Positions 6,701 through 15,267 are shown, counted from the stretch's first letter. The stretch is 22,368 nt of DNA from Clostridiales bacterium UBA1381 (GCA_002305435.1 DBQZ01000135.1:1-22368), one strand, 5' to 3'. Notes: generated by a model not told the origin, from the sequence alone. Translations and numbers: made by a program.

Positions 6701-9643
6701 ATGAAGAAAAAACTTTCGGCGCTTCTTGCTCTTATCACCCTTTTATGTACGGTGATACCGCAGAGTGTTCTCGGAGCGTCATTTTCTGATGTTGACAGCT
6801 CTAACCCCTACCATGATGCGATAATATCGCTGTCGTCTATGGGCGTTATCAAGGGGTATGAGGAGGGAGGACAGTCCCTTTTTAAGCCGGACAACAATAT
6901 AACCCGTGCCGAATTTGCGGTACTTGTATCCCGGCTTTTGGGCGTTGAGGATATATCCTACAGCGCCTATGATTTTACAGACGTAACCGCCCATTACGCC
7001 CGCAACCAGATACAGACGATCTACAAGCGCGGGATAATAAACGGTTACGGTGATGCAAAATTCGGACCTGATGACAACATTACATATGAACAGGCGATTA
7101 AAATGATGGTCGGAACTCTCGGCTACGGCTTTGATGCTGAGATGTTCGGCGGTTATCCGCAAGGGTATATCCAAATGGCGCAGACGCTTGGCATAACCTC
7201 GGATATAACCGCTTCCTACACAGAATCCGCATCAAGGGGTGTTGTTTCACAGCTCATGTACAACAGCCTTGAGGTGGGGATACAGCGTGAAAACGGAGAC
7301 GGCACCCGCACGATCACGGATGATACAATAATGGAGGATTATCTCGGCATCTACCGTGCTACCGGTATGGTTGTCGGCGTGGGCGAGTCGGTGACGGAAA
7401 ACAACACAACAAAGCTGGCACAGTATGAAATAGGTATAATCAGCAACGATTATGATGATGAGCTTGTTATAAACTATACGACGTATACGCAGAATATCTC
7501 GGATATGACGCCGTATTTGGGCAAAACTGTCACCGTATATTTCAAAAGCTACGAAAATCTCGGCGAGATGCAGCTTATAAATATCGAAGAGGAAACGGTT
7601 AAAAACAGCGTTACCCAGCTTTCTCATAAGGATATAATAAGCTATGATGACCGCTCTGTAAGATATTACGATGAAAACGAAAGGTCACGTGTTATGACCC
7701 TTGCCGATGATAATACAAGCGTTATATATAACGGCAAGATTGTAAGACGTGATTCGCAGGTAACGCTCCAAAGCGGTACGTACACTCTTGATGAAGCGCT
7801 TGCAAGGTGGCTTGACCCTAACAGCGAGGACTTTATCACCGGTGATGTGACGGCGACCGATGCAGGTTCTGACGGCGATATAAACCTGCTTACAATAATG
7901 GATTATGAGCTGATGGTTGCAAGAACTAAGCCTACAACGAGCGATTACCGAATAAATGATTTGCTTGTAACAGGCAACTACCTTATATTGGATCCCGACA
8001 GCACTGATTATTCCTACACGATAACGAAAAACGGTTCTGCTATAAACGTCAATCAGATCGCAGCCAACGACGTTGTACAGTATGCAAGAAGCCTTGACGG
8101 TGAAATGTATACCGTTGTTGTTACCTCAAACCGCATTTCGGGAACGATAACCTCCTTGAACGAGGCGGATAACAAGCTGAGCGTCGAAAATGTCGAGTAT
8201 GATATGACCGATACCTTAAAGAATTACCTTGAATCTAAAAATTATGATTTAAGAGTCGGCGCTAACGGCACGTTCTATACGGATAAGGATAACTCCCTGA
8301 TATTCGGAACGGTTGAGGCTGCCGAGGTTATTCCCTACGGCATAGTAATCAGCGCTACGACTGATGAGGCTGACGATTCGCAAGGGTTTGTGACGTTCTA
8401 CTCGCCAACAAACAACACATCAAAAGCAAGGATGCAGATGGACGATTCAATCCGCCTAAACGGCCGCAAGGAATCTCCCTCAACGGTAGTATCACAGCTG
8501 CAGAGGGCTTCACAGTCAGATCTTCAGAACCAGGACGTTGACAATGCCGCAGCGATATGGGGCGGCGAGGTATCGCTTTCCAATGCTTCGCAGGTGGCTC
8601 GTATAGGCGTGTCGGGTGGTAAGGTTACGTCAGTTATAACTGCCGAGGAGGAATACGGCACGAATACTGACGAATCAAAGCTTGTGAAATATCAGCCGCT
8701 TAAGCAGCTCCAGTACAGCAGCACGAACAAGAGCTTCGGTGATTTCTATATAGACAGCAAAACGACAATCCTCTTCATGCCGCAGGAACGCTCCGACAAG
8801 GATGAGTACAAGAGGTTTTCGTTCACCAATGGCGTTCGCTATTGGGTGGAAGCGTATAATGTCAGCGAATCAAAGACGGCTTCTCTCGTAGTCGTATACG
8901 GAAACGCAGCACGAAACGTAAGCACCAACTATAATACGAAGTATTCCGTAGTTGCTCGTACACCGGAAGATATAGTAGGCTCCGATGATGAACTGACACA
9001 TCAGCTCACATTGTACAATTCGGCGCAGACCGAAACAAAGATAGAGACCGAGGACAATACAAAGTTTGCTGATATTCAGGTGGGCGATATTATACAGTAC
9101 GCACTTGACGACGGAAAAGCGTCAGTACGCAAGAACATCTTTGATATTGAGGATATATCGGCAATACTCGACGGACAGCTCACAGAAAAAACTGTGACAA
9201 CAACCGACGAAAACGGCGAGGAAACAGAAAGCACTGTATCCTATAAATACGACTGGACAGACGATACTTTCTCGTTTAAGTATAATAATAACAATTCCAG
9301 CGGCGTTCCGTATTCGAGGGCTATAATGGCAAATGTGCTGAGAATAGAGGAGACGGAAACCGGGGAAGGTATGTATATGCACATTGTGCAAAACGGCTTT
9401 GACCCCGATGGGAATGTTGACTCCTCAGAGGAGGAGCGTTTCATGGTATCGACAGACCCGGCAGATTTGCCGATAGTCCGTGTTGACCGTGCAGCCGGCG
9501 AGGTAACTCCGTACGTGGATGATACGCAGACGTACCTCTCGGTAAACGATCTTAGGGATATTGTTTCCTTTGGTGAGGACTGCTCAAAGGTAATGCTCTA
9601 TATCGCACAGGGACAGATAAAGTTTATCGTTATTTATGAGTAA
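6701..9643 (+). CDS. Secreted S-layer-homology (SLH) domain protein, large C-terminal region of unknown function
   Basis: A 980-residue exported protein. Residues 1-25 form a signal peptide (KKK, hydrophobic core, VLGA cleavage region). Three SLH modules follow, at about 27-82, 91-142 and 151-192; the first two contain the typical FKPDNNITRAEFA and FGPDDNITYEQAI turns. SLH triplets bind pyruvylated secondary wall polymers, so the protein should be anchored to the cell wall. The remaining roughly 780 residues are acidic, rich in Asp, Thr, Asn and Tyr, nearly free of Cys and predicted mostly beta. I recognise no enzyme motif in them. Short stretches such as GTITSLNEADNKLSVENVEYD suggest small beta-domains. 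AAAGGAGG precedes the ATG. It has its own promoter and terminator, so it is a single-gene unit. It could be a structural S-layer or envelope protein. Confidence 0.9.
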   Translation: MKKKLSALLALITLLCTVIPQSVLGASFSDVDSSNPYHDAIISLSSMGVIKGYEEGGQSLFKPDNNITRAEFAVLVSRLLGVEDISYSAYDFTDVTAHYARNQIQTIYKRGIINGYGDAKFGPDDNITYEQAIKMMVGTLGYGFDAEMFGGYPQGYIQMAQTLGITSDITASYTESASRGVVSQLMYNSLEVGIQRENGDGTRTITDDTIMEDYLGIYRATGMVVGVGESVTENNTTKLAQYEIGIISNDYDDELVINYTTYTQNISDMTPYLGKTVTVYFKSYENLGEMQLINIEEETVKNSVTQLSHKDIISYDDRSVRYYDENERSRVMTLADDNTSVIYNGKIVRRDSQVTLQSGTYTLDEALARWLDPNSEDFITGDVTATDAGSDGDINLLTIMDYELMVARTKPTTSDYRINDLLVTGNYLILDPDSTDYSYTITKNGSAINVNQIAANDVVQYARSLDGEMYTVVVTSNRISGTITSLNEADNKLSVENVEYDMTDTLKNYLESKNYDLRVGANGTFYTDKDNSLIFGTVEAAEVIPYGIVISATTDEADDSQGFVTFYSPTNNTSKARMQMDDSIRLNGRKESPSTVVSQLQRASQSDLQNQDVDNAAAIWGGEVSLSNASQVARIGVSGGKVTSVITAEEEYGTNTDESKLVKYQPLKQLQYSSTNKSFGDFYIDSKTTILFMPQERSDKDEYKRFSFTNGVRYWVEAYNVSESKTASLVVVYGNAARNVSTNYNTKYSVVARTPEDIVGSDDELTHQLTLYNSAQTETKIETEDNTKFADIQVGDIIQYALDDGKASVRKNIFDIEDISAILDGQLTEKTVTTTDENGEETESTVSYKYDWTDDTFSFKYNNNNSSGVPYSRAIMANVLRIEETETGEGMYMHIVQNGFDPDGNVDSSEEERFMVSTDPADLPIVRVDRAAGEVTPYVDDTQTYLSVNDLRDIVSFGEDCSKVMLYIAQGQIKFIVIYE

Positions 9644-9672
9644 CGCTATCCAATAAATTACAATAATTGTAC

Positions 9673-9719
9673 AAACACCGTTTATGTATCGCATAAGACG
9701 ATATATAAACGGTGTTTTT
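9673..9719 (+). terminator. Intrinsic terminator of the SLH gene
   Basis: The stem AAACACCGTTTAT pairs with ATATAAACGGTGTTT around a loop near 9686-9702 and is followed by TTTTTG. It lies 30 bases past the stop codon. Confidence 0.88.
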
Positions 9720-9765
9720 GTGTATTATGCACAAAAAAGAACTCCTATTTTGGCTGTTTTAATGA

Positions 9766-9794
9766 TTGACTTTGACTGTTTATGAATGTATAAT
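9766..9794 (+). promoter_or_regulatory. Sigma-A promoter of the fructose operon with AATCAAA repeats downstream
   Basis: TTGACT (9766-9771) and TATAAT (9789-9794), 17-base spacer. Just downstream, at the expected transcription start, AATCAAA occurs at 9803-9809 and 9815-9821, 12 bases apart, with a shorter AATCA at 9821. These direct repeats are candidate operators for the DeoR-type regulator encoded first in the operon. Confidence 0.78.
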
Positions 9795-9859
9795 AAACTT
9801 ATAATCAAAGAAACAATCAAAATCAGCCATAAGCGCTCAGCAAATTTGGGAGGTGATGG

Positions 9860-10603
9860 ATGATGCTGCCTGAGGAAAGACTGGAGGCGATAGTTAGGAT
9901 AGTCGGCGAGCGCAGCAGCGTTACCACTCAGGAGCTTACAGAGCTTCTGGATGCTTCGGAATCGACGATACGCCGTGATATAACCGCTTTAGCGGTAAAG
10001 GGGCGGATTGTCAAAGTGCATGGCGGAGCAATGGCGACGGCAGGAGCTTATGGGATATACGATTCTGAGATGTCCGAGCGGCGTGAGCTTAACAGGGAAG
10101 CAAAACAGCGCATAGGAGTCTATGCTGCCGCCCTGATAAAACCGGGGGATACGGTCTACATCGACGCCGGGACCACAACGGAGTATTTTATAGATGCGGT
10201 CTCAGAGCGCACAGCCGTATACGTAACAAACGGTATGCCTCACGCAAAGAAGCTGGCGGAAAAGGGATTTTCAGTGCATATGATAGGCGGAATGGTAAAA
10301 CCTGTTACAGAGGCGGTTATCGGCGAGGAAGCCGTATCAAGGCTTGGTGATCTGCATTTTTCCGTGGGCTTTTTCGGGGCTAACGGGGTGCATCATACAA
10401 GCGGCATAACAACGCCCGACATCTGCGAAGCGGCTGTTAAGCGGCGGGCAGTGCACAGCTGCAACAGGCGGTATGTATTGTGCGATTCCTCGAAGTTCGG
10501 CAGGATATGCGCAGCAAACTTTGCCGGACTTGACGAGGTGGTCTTGATAACCGAGCGTGCCGAGGAAAAATACCGGCAATACAATCTGGAGGTGATCGAA
10601 TGA
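9860..10603 (+). CDS. fruR: DeoR-family transcriptional regulator of the fructose operon (FruR-like)
   Basis: A 247-residue DNA-binding repressor. A winged helix-turn-helix at residues 1-57 has the DeoR signature running from VTTQELTELL through STIRRDITAL to KGRIVKVHGGA. The C-terminal sugar-phosphate-sensing domain shows GDTVYIDAGTTTEYF and FFGANGVHHTSGITTPD. In this family the usual effector is a phosphorylated sugar, here most likely fructose-1-phosphate, which would release the promoter. The Shine-Dalgarno GGGAGGTGA serves either of two adjacent ATG codons (9860 or 9863). Its stop overlaps the fruK start as ATGA, so the two are coupled. The name rests on the neighbours; the sequence alone only gives DeoR family. 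Confidence 0.88.
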   Translation: MMLPEERLEAIVRIVGERSSVTTQELTELLDASESTIRRDITALAVKGRIVKVHGGAMATAGAYGIYDSEMSERRELNREAKQRIGVYAAALIKPGDTVYIDAGTTTEYFIDAVSERTAVYVTNGMPHAKKLAEKGFSVHMIGGMVKPVTEAVIGEEAVSRLGDLHFSVGFFGANGVHHTSGITTPDICEAAVKRRAVHSCNRRYVLCDSSKFGRICAANFAGLDEVVLITERAEEKYRQYNLEVIE

Positions 10604-11505
10604 TTTATACGATAACGTTTAATCCGGCGATAGATTATATAATGTACGTTGAGGATTACAATAGCGGAGCGGTAAACCGTGCCTCGTCGGAAAAGGTGCT
10701 GGCAGGCGGAAAAGGCATAAACGTATCCACGGTGCTTAAAAATCTTGGCGTTGAAAATACGGCAATGGGTTTTGTGGCTGGTTTTACCGGCAGACAGATA
10801 GAGGATATGCTTGCAGAGTCGGGTATAAGGACTGAGCTGGTCGAGTTAAAGGACGGGATGACACGGATAAACGTCAAGCTCAAGGCATCTGAGGAAACGG
10901 AGATAAACGGCTGCGGTCCGGAAATACCACAGGAGGCGGTCGAGGCGCTTTTACAAAAGCTCGATTCCCTGAAAGAGGGCGATTATCTTGTGATGGCAGG
11001 AAGCATACCGCAGTCGCTGCCTGATTCAATTTACCGGGATATAATGGAACGTCTCGGCGGAAGAGGGATAAACATAATCGTTGACGCAACGGGCGAGCTT
11101 TTGGAAAACACTCTTTCCTACAAACCGTTTCTGATAAAGCCGAACCACCATGAGCTTGGCGAGATATTCGGCCGCACTTTATCGGATACCGATGAAATAG
11201 TCGAATGTGCAAAAAAAATGCAGGAGCGGGGAGCACGAAACGTGCTGGTTTCAAGAGCCGGCAAAGGAGCGGTTCTGGTGAGCGAGGACGGCGGCGTATA
11301 TGAAAGCCTGCCGCCCGAGGGCAAGGTTGTAAATTCGACCGGAGCGGGCGATTCGATGGTCGCCGGTTTTCTGGCAGGATATATTGAAAGCGGCGATTAT
11401 GAAACCGCATTCTTTATGGGGCTGTGTGCAGGAAGCGCAAGCGCATTTTCCGAGGAGCTTGCAACAGGCGCACAGATAAGGACGTTGTATGAAAAAATAA
11501 GATAA
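10600..11505 (+). CDS. fruK: 1-phosphofructokinase
   Basis: A 301-residue PfkB-family sugar kinase that phosphorylates fructose-1-phosphate, made by the PTS, to fructose-1,6-bisphosphate. The first PfkB signature GGKGINVSTVLKNLG is at 36-50 and the second VNSTGAGDSMVAGFLAGY at 244-261, with Asp251 as the catalytic base and the GAGD anion hole. KPNHHELGEIFG (180-191) is the typical 1-PFK/tagatose kinase block. Tagatose-6-phosphate kinase is the main alternative, but the fructose PTS gene just downstream settles it. It overlaps fruR by four bases and is followed after 21 bases by fruA. Confidence 0.95.
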   Translation: MIYTITFNPAIDYIMYVEDYNSGAVNRASSEKVLAGGKGINVSTVLKNLGVENTAMGFVAGFTGRQIEDMLAESGIRTELVELKDGMTRINVKLKASEETEINGCGPEIPQEAVEALLQKLDSLKEGDYLVMAGSIPQSLPDSIYRDIMERLGGRGINIIVDATGELLENTLSYKPFLIKPNHHELGEIFGRTLSDTDEIVECAKKMQERGARNVLVSRAGKGAVLVSEDGGVYESLPPEGKVVNSTGAGDSMVAGFLAGYIESGDYETAFFMGLCAGSASAFSEELATGAQIRTLYEKIR

Positions 11506-11526
11506 AATATAAAGGAGGAGCGAAAA

Positions 11527-13482
11527 ATGCGTATACGGGATTTGTTGTCAAAACAGAGCATAATGCTCGGCGGTTCGCCGAAGTCGAAGGACGAGGCAAT
11601 CCGTCAGATGGCGGATCTGATGGCAAAGAGTGGGAAGATTTCCGATAAAGAGGAATATATAAAGGGTCTTTTCCGCCGTGAGGAGGAGAGTACGACGGCA
11701 GTCGGCGAAGGTATCGCTATCCCTCATTACAAGGGAGCAGCGGTTAAAAAGCCCGGCCTTGCAGCCATGGTAATACCGAACGGCGTGGATTTTGATTCGA
11801 TAGACGGTGCGCCGGTAACGCTGATATTTGCAATAGCAGCGCCCGATACCGAGGATAATGTACACTTGGACGTTCTGAGCAAGCTGTCCGTACTGATGAT
11901 GGACGAGGATTTCACCTCTGGCCTGCGCAAGGCAAAGACTGTTGATGAATTTCTGGCTGTTATAGACAAGGCGGAAAGTGCAAAGGATGAAAGCGAAAAG
12001 CCGGCTGCTGCCGGAGCAAAAATCCTTGCCGTTACAGGATGTCCCACCGGTATTGCTCACACATACATGGCGGCAGAGGGTCTTGAAAAGGCGGCTAAAA
12101 AGGCGGGATGCTCAATAAAGGTAGAGACCAGGGGTTCAGGCGGTGCAAAGAATGTGCTTACCGCCGCTGAAATAAAGGAAGCCGACTGCATTATAATAGC
12201 TGCTGATACAAAGGTCCCTATGGAACGGTTTAACGGCAAAAAGGTAATAGTACGTCAGGTGTCGGACGGAATAAGCAAGGCTGATGAGCTTATCGAGCTT
12301 GCATTGAGCGGGAACGTACCGCTGTTTTCTGCAGCTGGAGGCGAGAGCGAGCAGGAGAAAGGCTCAGACGGGAAAGAGGGTATCGGACATTCGCTGTATA
12401 AGCATCTTATGAGCGGCGTTTCCCATATGCTGCCGTTCGTTATCGGCGGAGGTATACTGATTGCAATTGCCTTCCTGCTTGACGATTTTACAATAGATCC
12501 GTCAAACTTCGGTAAGAATACCCCTATAGCGGCATTCTTCAAGACTGTCGGAGATGTGGCGTTCGGGCTGATGCTGCCGGTACTGGCAGGATATATCGCC
12601 TACAGCATAGCTGACCGTCCGGGTTTGGCAGTCGGCTTCGTCGGCGGAATGCTTGCATCAACCGGAAATTCTGTCTTAGAATTCGCAAACAGCCATACAG
12701 GCTTGGCAGGGTATCTGCAAAACACAGTATTCAACGCTTCCGGTACGACCGTTTCGGGCTTTTTGGGAGCGCTTGTAGCAGGTTTTGTTGCAGGATATAT
12801 TGTGCTCCTTCTTAAGAAGCTGTTCTCAAAGCTTCCTGAGAGTTTAGAGGGTGTAAAGCCGACGCTTTTGTATCCGGTACTGGGTGTGTTTATTATCGGC
12901 GCATTGATGCTGTTCATCTTTAACCCCTTAATCGGCATAGTAAACGATGCTATGGCTTCGTTCCTGAACAGCATGGGCAGCAGCTCAAAGATAGTTCTTG
13001 GTATCATTCTGGGTGCAATGATGGCCATTGATATGGGCGGCCCCATTAACAAGGCTGCATACGTATTCGGTACGATGGCTATTGCAAACGGAAACTACGA
13101 TATGATGGCAGCGGTAATGATAGGCGGTATGGTGCCTCCGATAGGTATAGCCTTGGCAACCACTTTCTTCAAAAACCGTTTCACAGCGTCTGAACGTCAG
13201 TCGGGTATTACCAACTATATAATGGGTCTGGCATTTATCACAGAAGGCGCAATCCCGTTTGCGGCTGCTGATCCTCTGCACGTTATCCCGGCTACGGCAG
13301 TAGGAGCGGGCGTTGCAGGAGCGCTGTCGATGGCATTCGGCTGCACGCTGATGGCACCGCATGGCGGAATATTCGTATTCCCGGTAGTAGGCAACTGGCC
13401 GATGTATCTCGTATCACTTGCAGCTGGTTCAGTTGTAACAATGGCTCTTTTAGCGGTACTCAAAAAGCCGCTTAACAAATAA
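11527..13482 (+). CDS. fruA: Fructose-specific PTS enzyme IIABC
   Basis: A 651-residue permease-kinase that imports fructose and releases fructose-1-phosphate inside. Domain order is IIA (about 1-147; phospho-His67 in IAIPHYKG), a charged Ala-rich linker, IIB (about 164-262; phospho-Cys172 in VTGCPTGIAHTYMAAE) and IIC (from about 287 to the end, with multiple membrane helices and the conserved ITEGAIPFAAADP). All three parts are intact and the length is normal for the fused form. The Shine-Dalgarno AAAGGAGGAGC lies 6 bases before the ATG. The HPr that feeds its IIA domain is encoded immediately downstream, which makes this a nearly self-contained uptake unit needing only enzyme I from elsewhere. 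Confidence 0.97.
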   Translation: MRIRDLLSKQSIMLGGSPKSKDEAIRQMADLMAKSGKISDKEEYIKGLFRREEESTTAVGEGIAIPHYKGAAVKKPGLAAMVIPNGVDFDSIDGAPVTLIFAIAAPDTEDNVHLDVLSKLSVLMMDEDFTSGLRKAKTVDEFLAVIDKAESAKDESEKPAAAGAKILAVTGCPTGIAHTYMAAEGLEKAAKKAGCSIKVETRGSGGAKNVLTAAEIKEADCIIIAADTKVPMERFNGKKVIVRQVSDGISKADELIELALSGNVPLFSAAGGESEQEKGSDGKEGIGHSLYKHLMSGVSHMLPFVIGGGILIAIAFLLDDFTIDPSNFGKNTPIAAFFKTVGDVAFGLMLPVLAGYIAYSIADRPGLAVGFVGGMLASTGNSVLEFANSHTGLAGYLQNTVFNASGTTVSGFLGALVAGFVAGYIVLLLKKLFSKLPESLEGVKPTLLYPVLGVFIIGALMLFIFNPLIGIVNDAMASFLNSMGSSSKIVLGIILGAMMAIDMGGPINKAAYVFGTMAIANGNYDMMAAVMIGGMVPPIGIALATTFFKNRFTASERQSGITNYIMGLAFITEGAIPFAAADPLHVIPATAVGAGVAGALSMAFGCTLMAPHGGIFVFPVVGNWPMYLVSLAAGSVVTMALLAVLKKPLNK

Positions 13483-13506
13483 AAATATTCAAGAGGAGGA
13501 ATTACA

Positions 13507-13764
13507 ATGAAAGAATTTACCTATACGATAAAGGATCCGCAGGGCATACACGCAAGACCCGCAGGACTTCTTGTGAAGAAAGCAGCAGAGTATACCTCAT
13601 CTATAAAGATGATAAAAGACGGCAAGGAAGCTGATCTTAAGAGGATATTCGCAGTGATGGGGCTTGGAGTAAAGAGCGGCATGACCGTAACCGTCAGAGC
13701 AGAGGGCGATGATGAGGACGCAGCAAGCGAAGCAGTACAGAAGTTCTTAGAGGAAAACTTATAA
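13507..13764 (+). CDS. HPr-family phosphocarrier protein, fructose-operon type, lacking regulatory Ser46
   Basis: An 85-residue HPr that passes phosphate from enzyme I to IIA domains. The active site GIHARPAG places the phospho-histidine at exactly residue 15. In Firmicutes HPr the segment LKSIMGVMSLG carries Ser46, the target of HPr kinase; here the aligned segment is LKRIFAVMGLG, with Arg46. So the phosphotransfer function looks intact, but the protein cannot be made into P-Ser-HPr, the CcpA co-effector. It is the last gene of the fructose operon with its own AGAGGAGG site, followed by a strong terminator. I infer a pathway-dedicated carrier, with another HPr or Crh elsewhere for catabolite control. 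Confidence 0.94.
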   Translation: MKEFTYTIKDPQGIHARPAGLLVKKAAEYTSSIKMIKDGKEADLKRIFAVMGLGVKSGMTVTVRAEGDDEDAASEAVQKFLEENL

Positions 13765-13770
13765 TATCAG

Positions 13771-13813
13771 AGAATGGGCGGCATACCATGATGTGCCGCC
13801 CATTCTTTTTTTG
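13771..13813 (+). terminator. Intrinsic terminator of the fructose operon
   Basis: A 13-bp GC-rich stem (AGAATGGGCGGCA, 13771-13783, with 13794-13806) is followed by a T-run to 13812. It starts 7 bases after the HPr stop codon. Confidence 0.95.
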
Positions 13814-13815
13814 TG

Positions 13816-13829
13816 TGAAAACGTTGACA
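13816..13829 (+). promoter_or_regulatory. cre-like operator (CcpA/LacI-family type) over the purine permease -35 box
   Basis: TGAAAACGTTGACA fits the Bacillus cre consensus TGWAANCGNTNWCA at every defined position. Its last six bases are the -35 hexamer TTGACA of the permease promoter, so a bound repressor would block RNA polymerase. Another LacI-family regulator could bind a site of this shape. Confidence 0.6.
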
Positions 13830-13853
13830 CGCTGTGTCGGTTCATGGTATAAT
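13824..13853 (+). promoter_or_regulatory. Sigma-A promoter of the purine permease gene
   Basis: Both consensus hexamers are present: TTGACA (13824-13829) and TATAAT (13848-13853), with an 18-base spacer. A perfect palindrome ATTGTTAACAAT (13854-13865) follows directly and covers the expected start site. Confidence 0.88.
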
Positions 13854-13898
13854 ATTGTTAACAATTTATTAACAAAAGACTCGGGGAGGGGCGATTTT

Positions 13899-15254
13899 AT
13901 GGACAGATTTTTTAAGCTGAAAGAAAACGGCACTACGGTAAGCCGGGAGATAATAGCCGGCATCACCACTTTTTTTGCAATGGCGTATATTATCGCAGTT
14001 AATCCTGCGATACTGAGCGATTCCGGCATGGAATGGGGAGCGGTATTCCTTGCAACGATAATATCCTCAATTGTGGGAACGCTTGTTATGGGACTTGTCG
14101 CAAATGTCCCGTACGCACTTGCACCGGGGATGGGACTTAATGCGTTCTTTGTATATACGGTGTGCTTTACGCTCGGGTTCACATGGCAGCAGGCGTTGTC
14201 TATGGTGTTTATCTGCGGTTTGATAAATATATTCATAACCGTTACGAAAATACGAAAGTACATAATAAAGTCGATACCGAGAAGTCTGCAAAACGCCATA
14301 GGCGGCGGTATCGGCATATATGTGGCGTACATAGGGATATTAAACGTGGGGCTTATCGGCTTTGATTCGGGAGTTCCGGCGTTGGCGGCGCTTAATCAGC
14401 CGTCTTTTTGGCTCTTCCTTATAGGGCTTGTGCTTACAGTGGTACTCCTGATGTTTAATATCAAAAGCGCAATACTAATAGGGATAGTTGCAACGGCGAT
14501 ATTGGGTATACCGATGGGCGTTACTGTGCCTGGGGAGAGCGTCAGCTTTACCGAAGCGTGCAAACAGCTTCCGACAACTTTCTGCGCCATATTCACAAGC
14601 GAAGGGCTTGGTTCGCTGTTTTCAGATCCGGCAAAGATACCGCTTGTGCTTATAACGATATTCTCGTTTAGCCTCTCGGATACGTTTGAAACGATCGGAA
14701 CATTCATAGGAACGGGACGGCGTACCGGTATATTCAACGAAGAGGACGAAAAAGCGATGGAGGTAAACTCAGGCTTTAAGTCAAAGATGGACAGGGCGCT
14801 TTTTGCAGATGCTACTGCAACGTCTATAGGCGCAATTTTCGGCACGTCCAATACGACGACGTACGTTGAAAGCTCCGCCGGTATAGGTGCGGGCGGAAGA
14901 ACGGGGCTTACATCAGTGGTTGTAGCGTTGTGCTTTGCTGCAAGTGCATTTTTGGCAGCTTTCGTAAGCGCCGTGCCGTCTGCGGCTACCGCTCCGGCAT
15001 TGGTTGTTGTCGGAGTGATGATAATGTCTGCATTCAAGGATATTAAGTGGGACGACCTCTCAGAAGCGCTGCCGGCATTTTTCGCCGGAGTATTCATGTC
15101 GTTCTGCTACAGCATATCCTACGGTATAGCGGGCGGGTTTATATTCTATTGTATCGTCAAGCTCTGCAAAAAGCAGGCAAAGGAAGTAAACCCAATAATC
15201 TGGATAGCAACAGCGTTGTTTATAATAAATTTCATAATGCTTGCAGTGATTTGA
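13899..15254 (+). CDS. Purine (hypoxanthine/guanine/adenine) permease, AzgA/PbuG-type NCS2 family
   Basis: A 451-residue multi-spanning nucleobase transporter. The start is ATG at 13899 behind GGGGAGGGG; an in-frame extension back to 13788 would begin inside the fructose-operon terminator and is rejected. Typical family blocks are the N-terminal ITTFFAMAYIIAVNPAILS, NVPYALAPGMGLNAFFVY, DTFETIGTFIGTGRR and the second half GTSNTTTYVESSAGIGAGGRTGLTS. These place it in the AzgA-like branch for purines rather than the uracil/xanthine branch. It probably works as a proton symporter. No purine riboswitch is visible in the 40-base leader, so control seems to be by protein operators at the promoter. 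Exact purine preference cannot be read from the sequence. Confidence 0.92.
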   Translation: MDRFFKLKENGTTVSREIIAGITTFFAMAYIIAVNPAILSDSGMEWGAVFLATIISSIVGTLVMGLVANVPYALAPGMGLNAFFVYTVCFTLGFTWQQALSMVFICGLINIFITVTKIRKYIIKSIPRSLQNAIGGGIGIYVAYIGILNVGLIGFDSGVPALAALNQPSFWLFLIGLVLTVVLLMFNIKSAILIGIVATAILGIPMGVTVPGESVSFTEACKQLPTTFCAIFTSEGLGSLFSDPAKIPLVLITIFSFSLSDTFETIGTFIGTGRRTGIFNEEDEKAMEVNSGFKSKMDRALFADATATSIGAIFGTSNTTTYVESSAGIGAGGRTGLTSVVVALCFAASAFLAAFVSAVPSAATAPALVVVGVMIMSAFKDIKWDDLSEALPAFFAGVFMSFCYSISYGIAGGFIFYCIVKLCKKQAKEVNPIIWIATALFIINFIMLAVI

Positions 15255-15267
15255 GTGTATTCCTGGG

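Noticed and set aside
10880..11410. 176-residue minus-strand frame opposite fruK
   Set aside because: Pro/Arg-rich composition typical of antisense translation, with no start context and complete overlap with a certain gene.
13788..13898. In-frame extension of the purine permease starting at 13788
   Set aside because: It begins inside the fructose-operon terminator and crosses the permease promoter; the ATG at 13899 has a strong ribosome site and the family N-terminus.
13854..13898. Purine riboswitch in front of the permease gene
   Set aside because: The leader is about 40 bases and lacks the three-way-junction aptamer; only a palindrome is seen.
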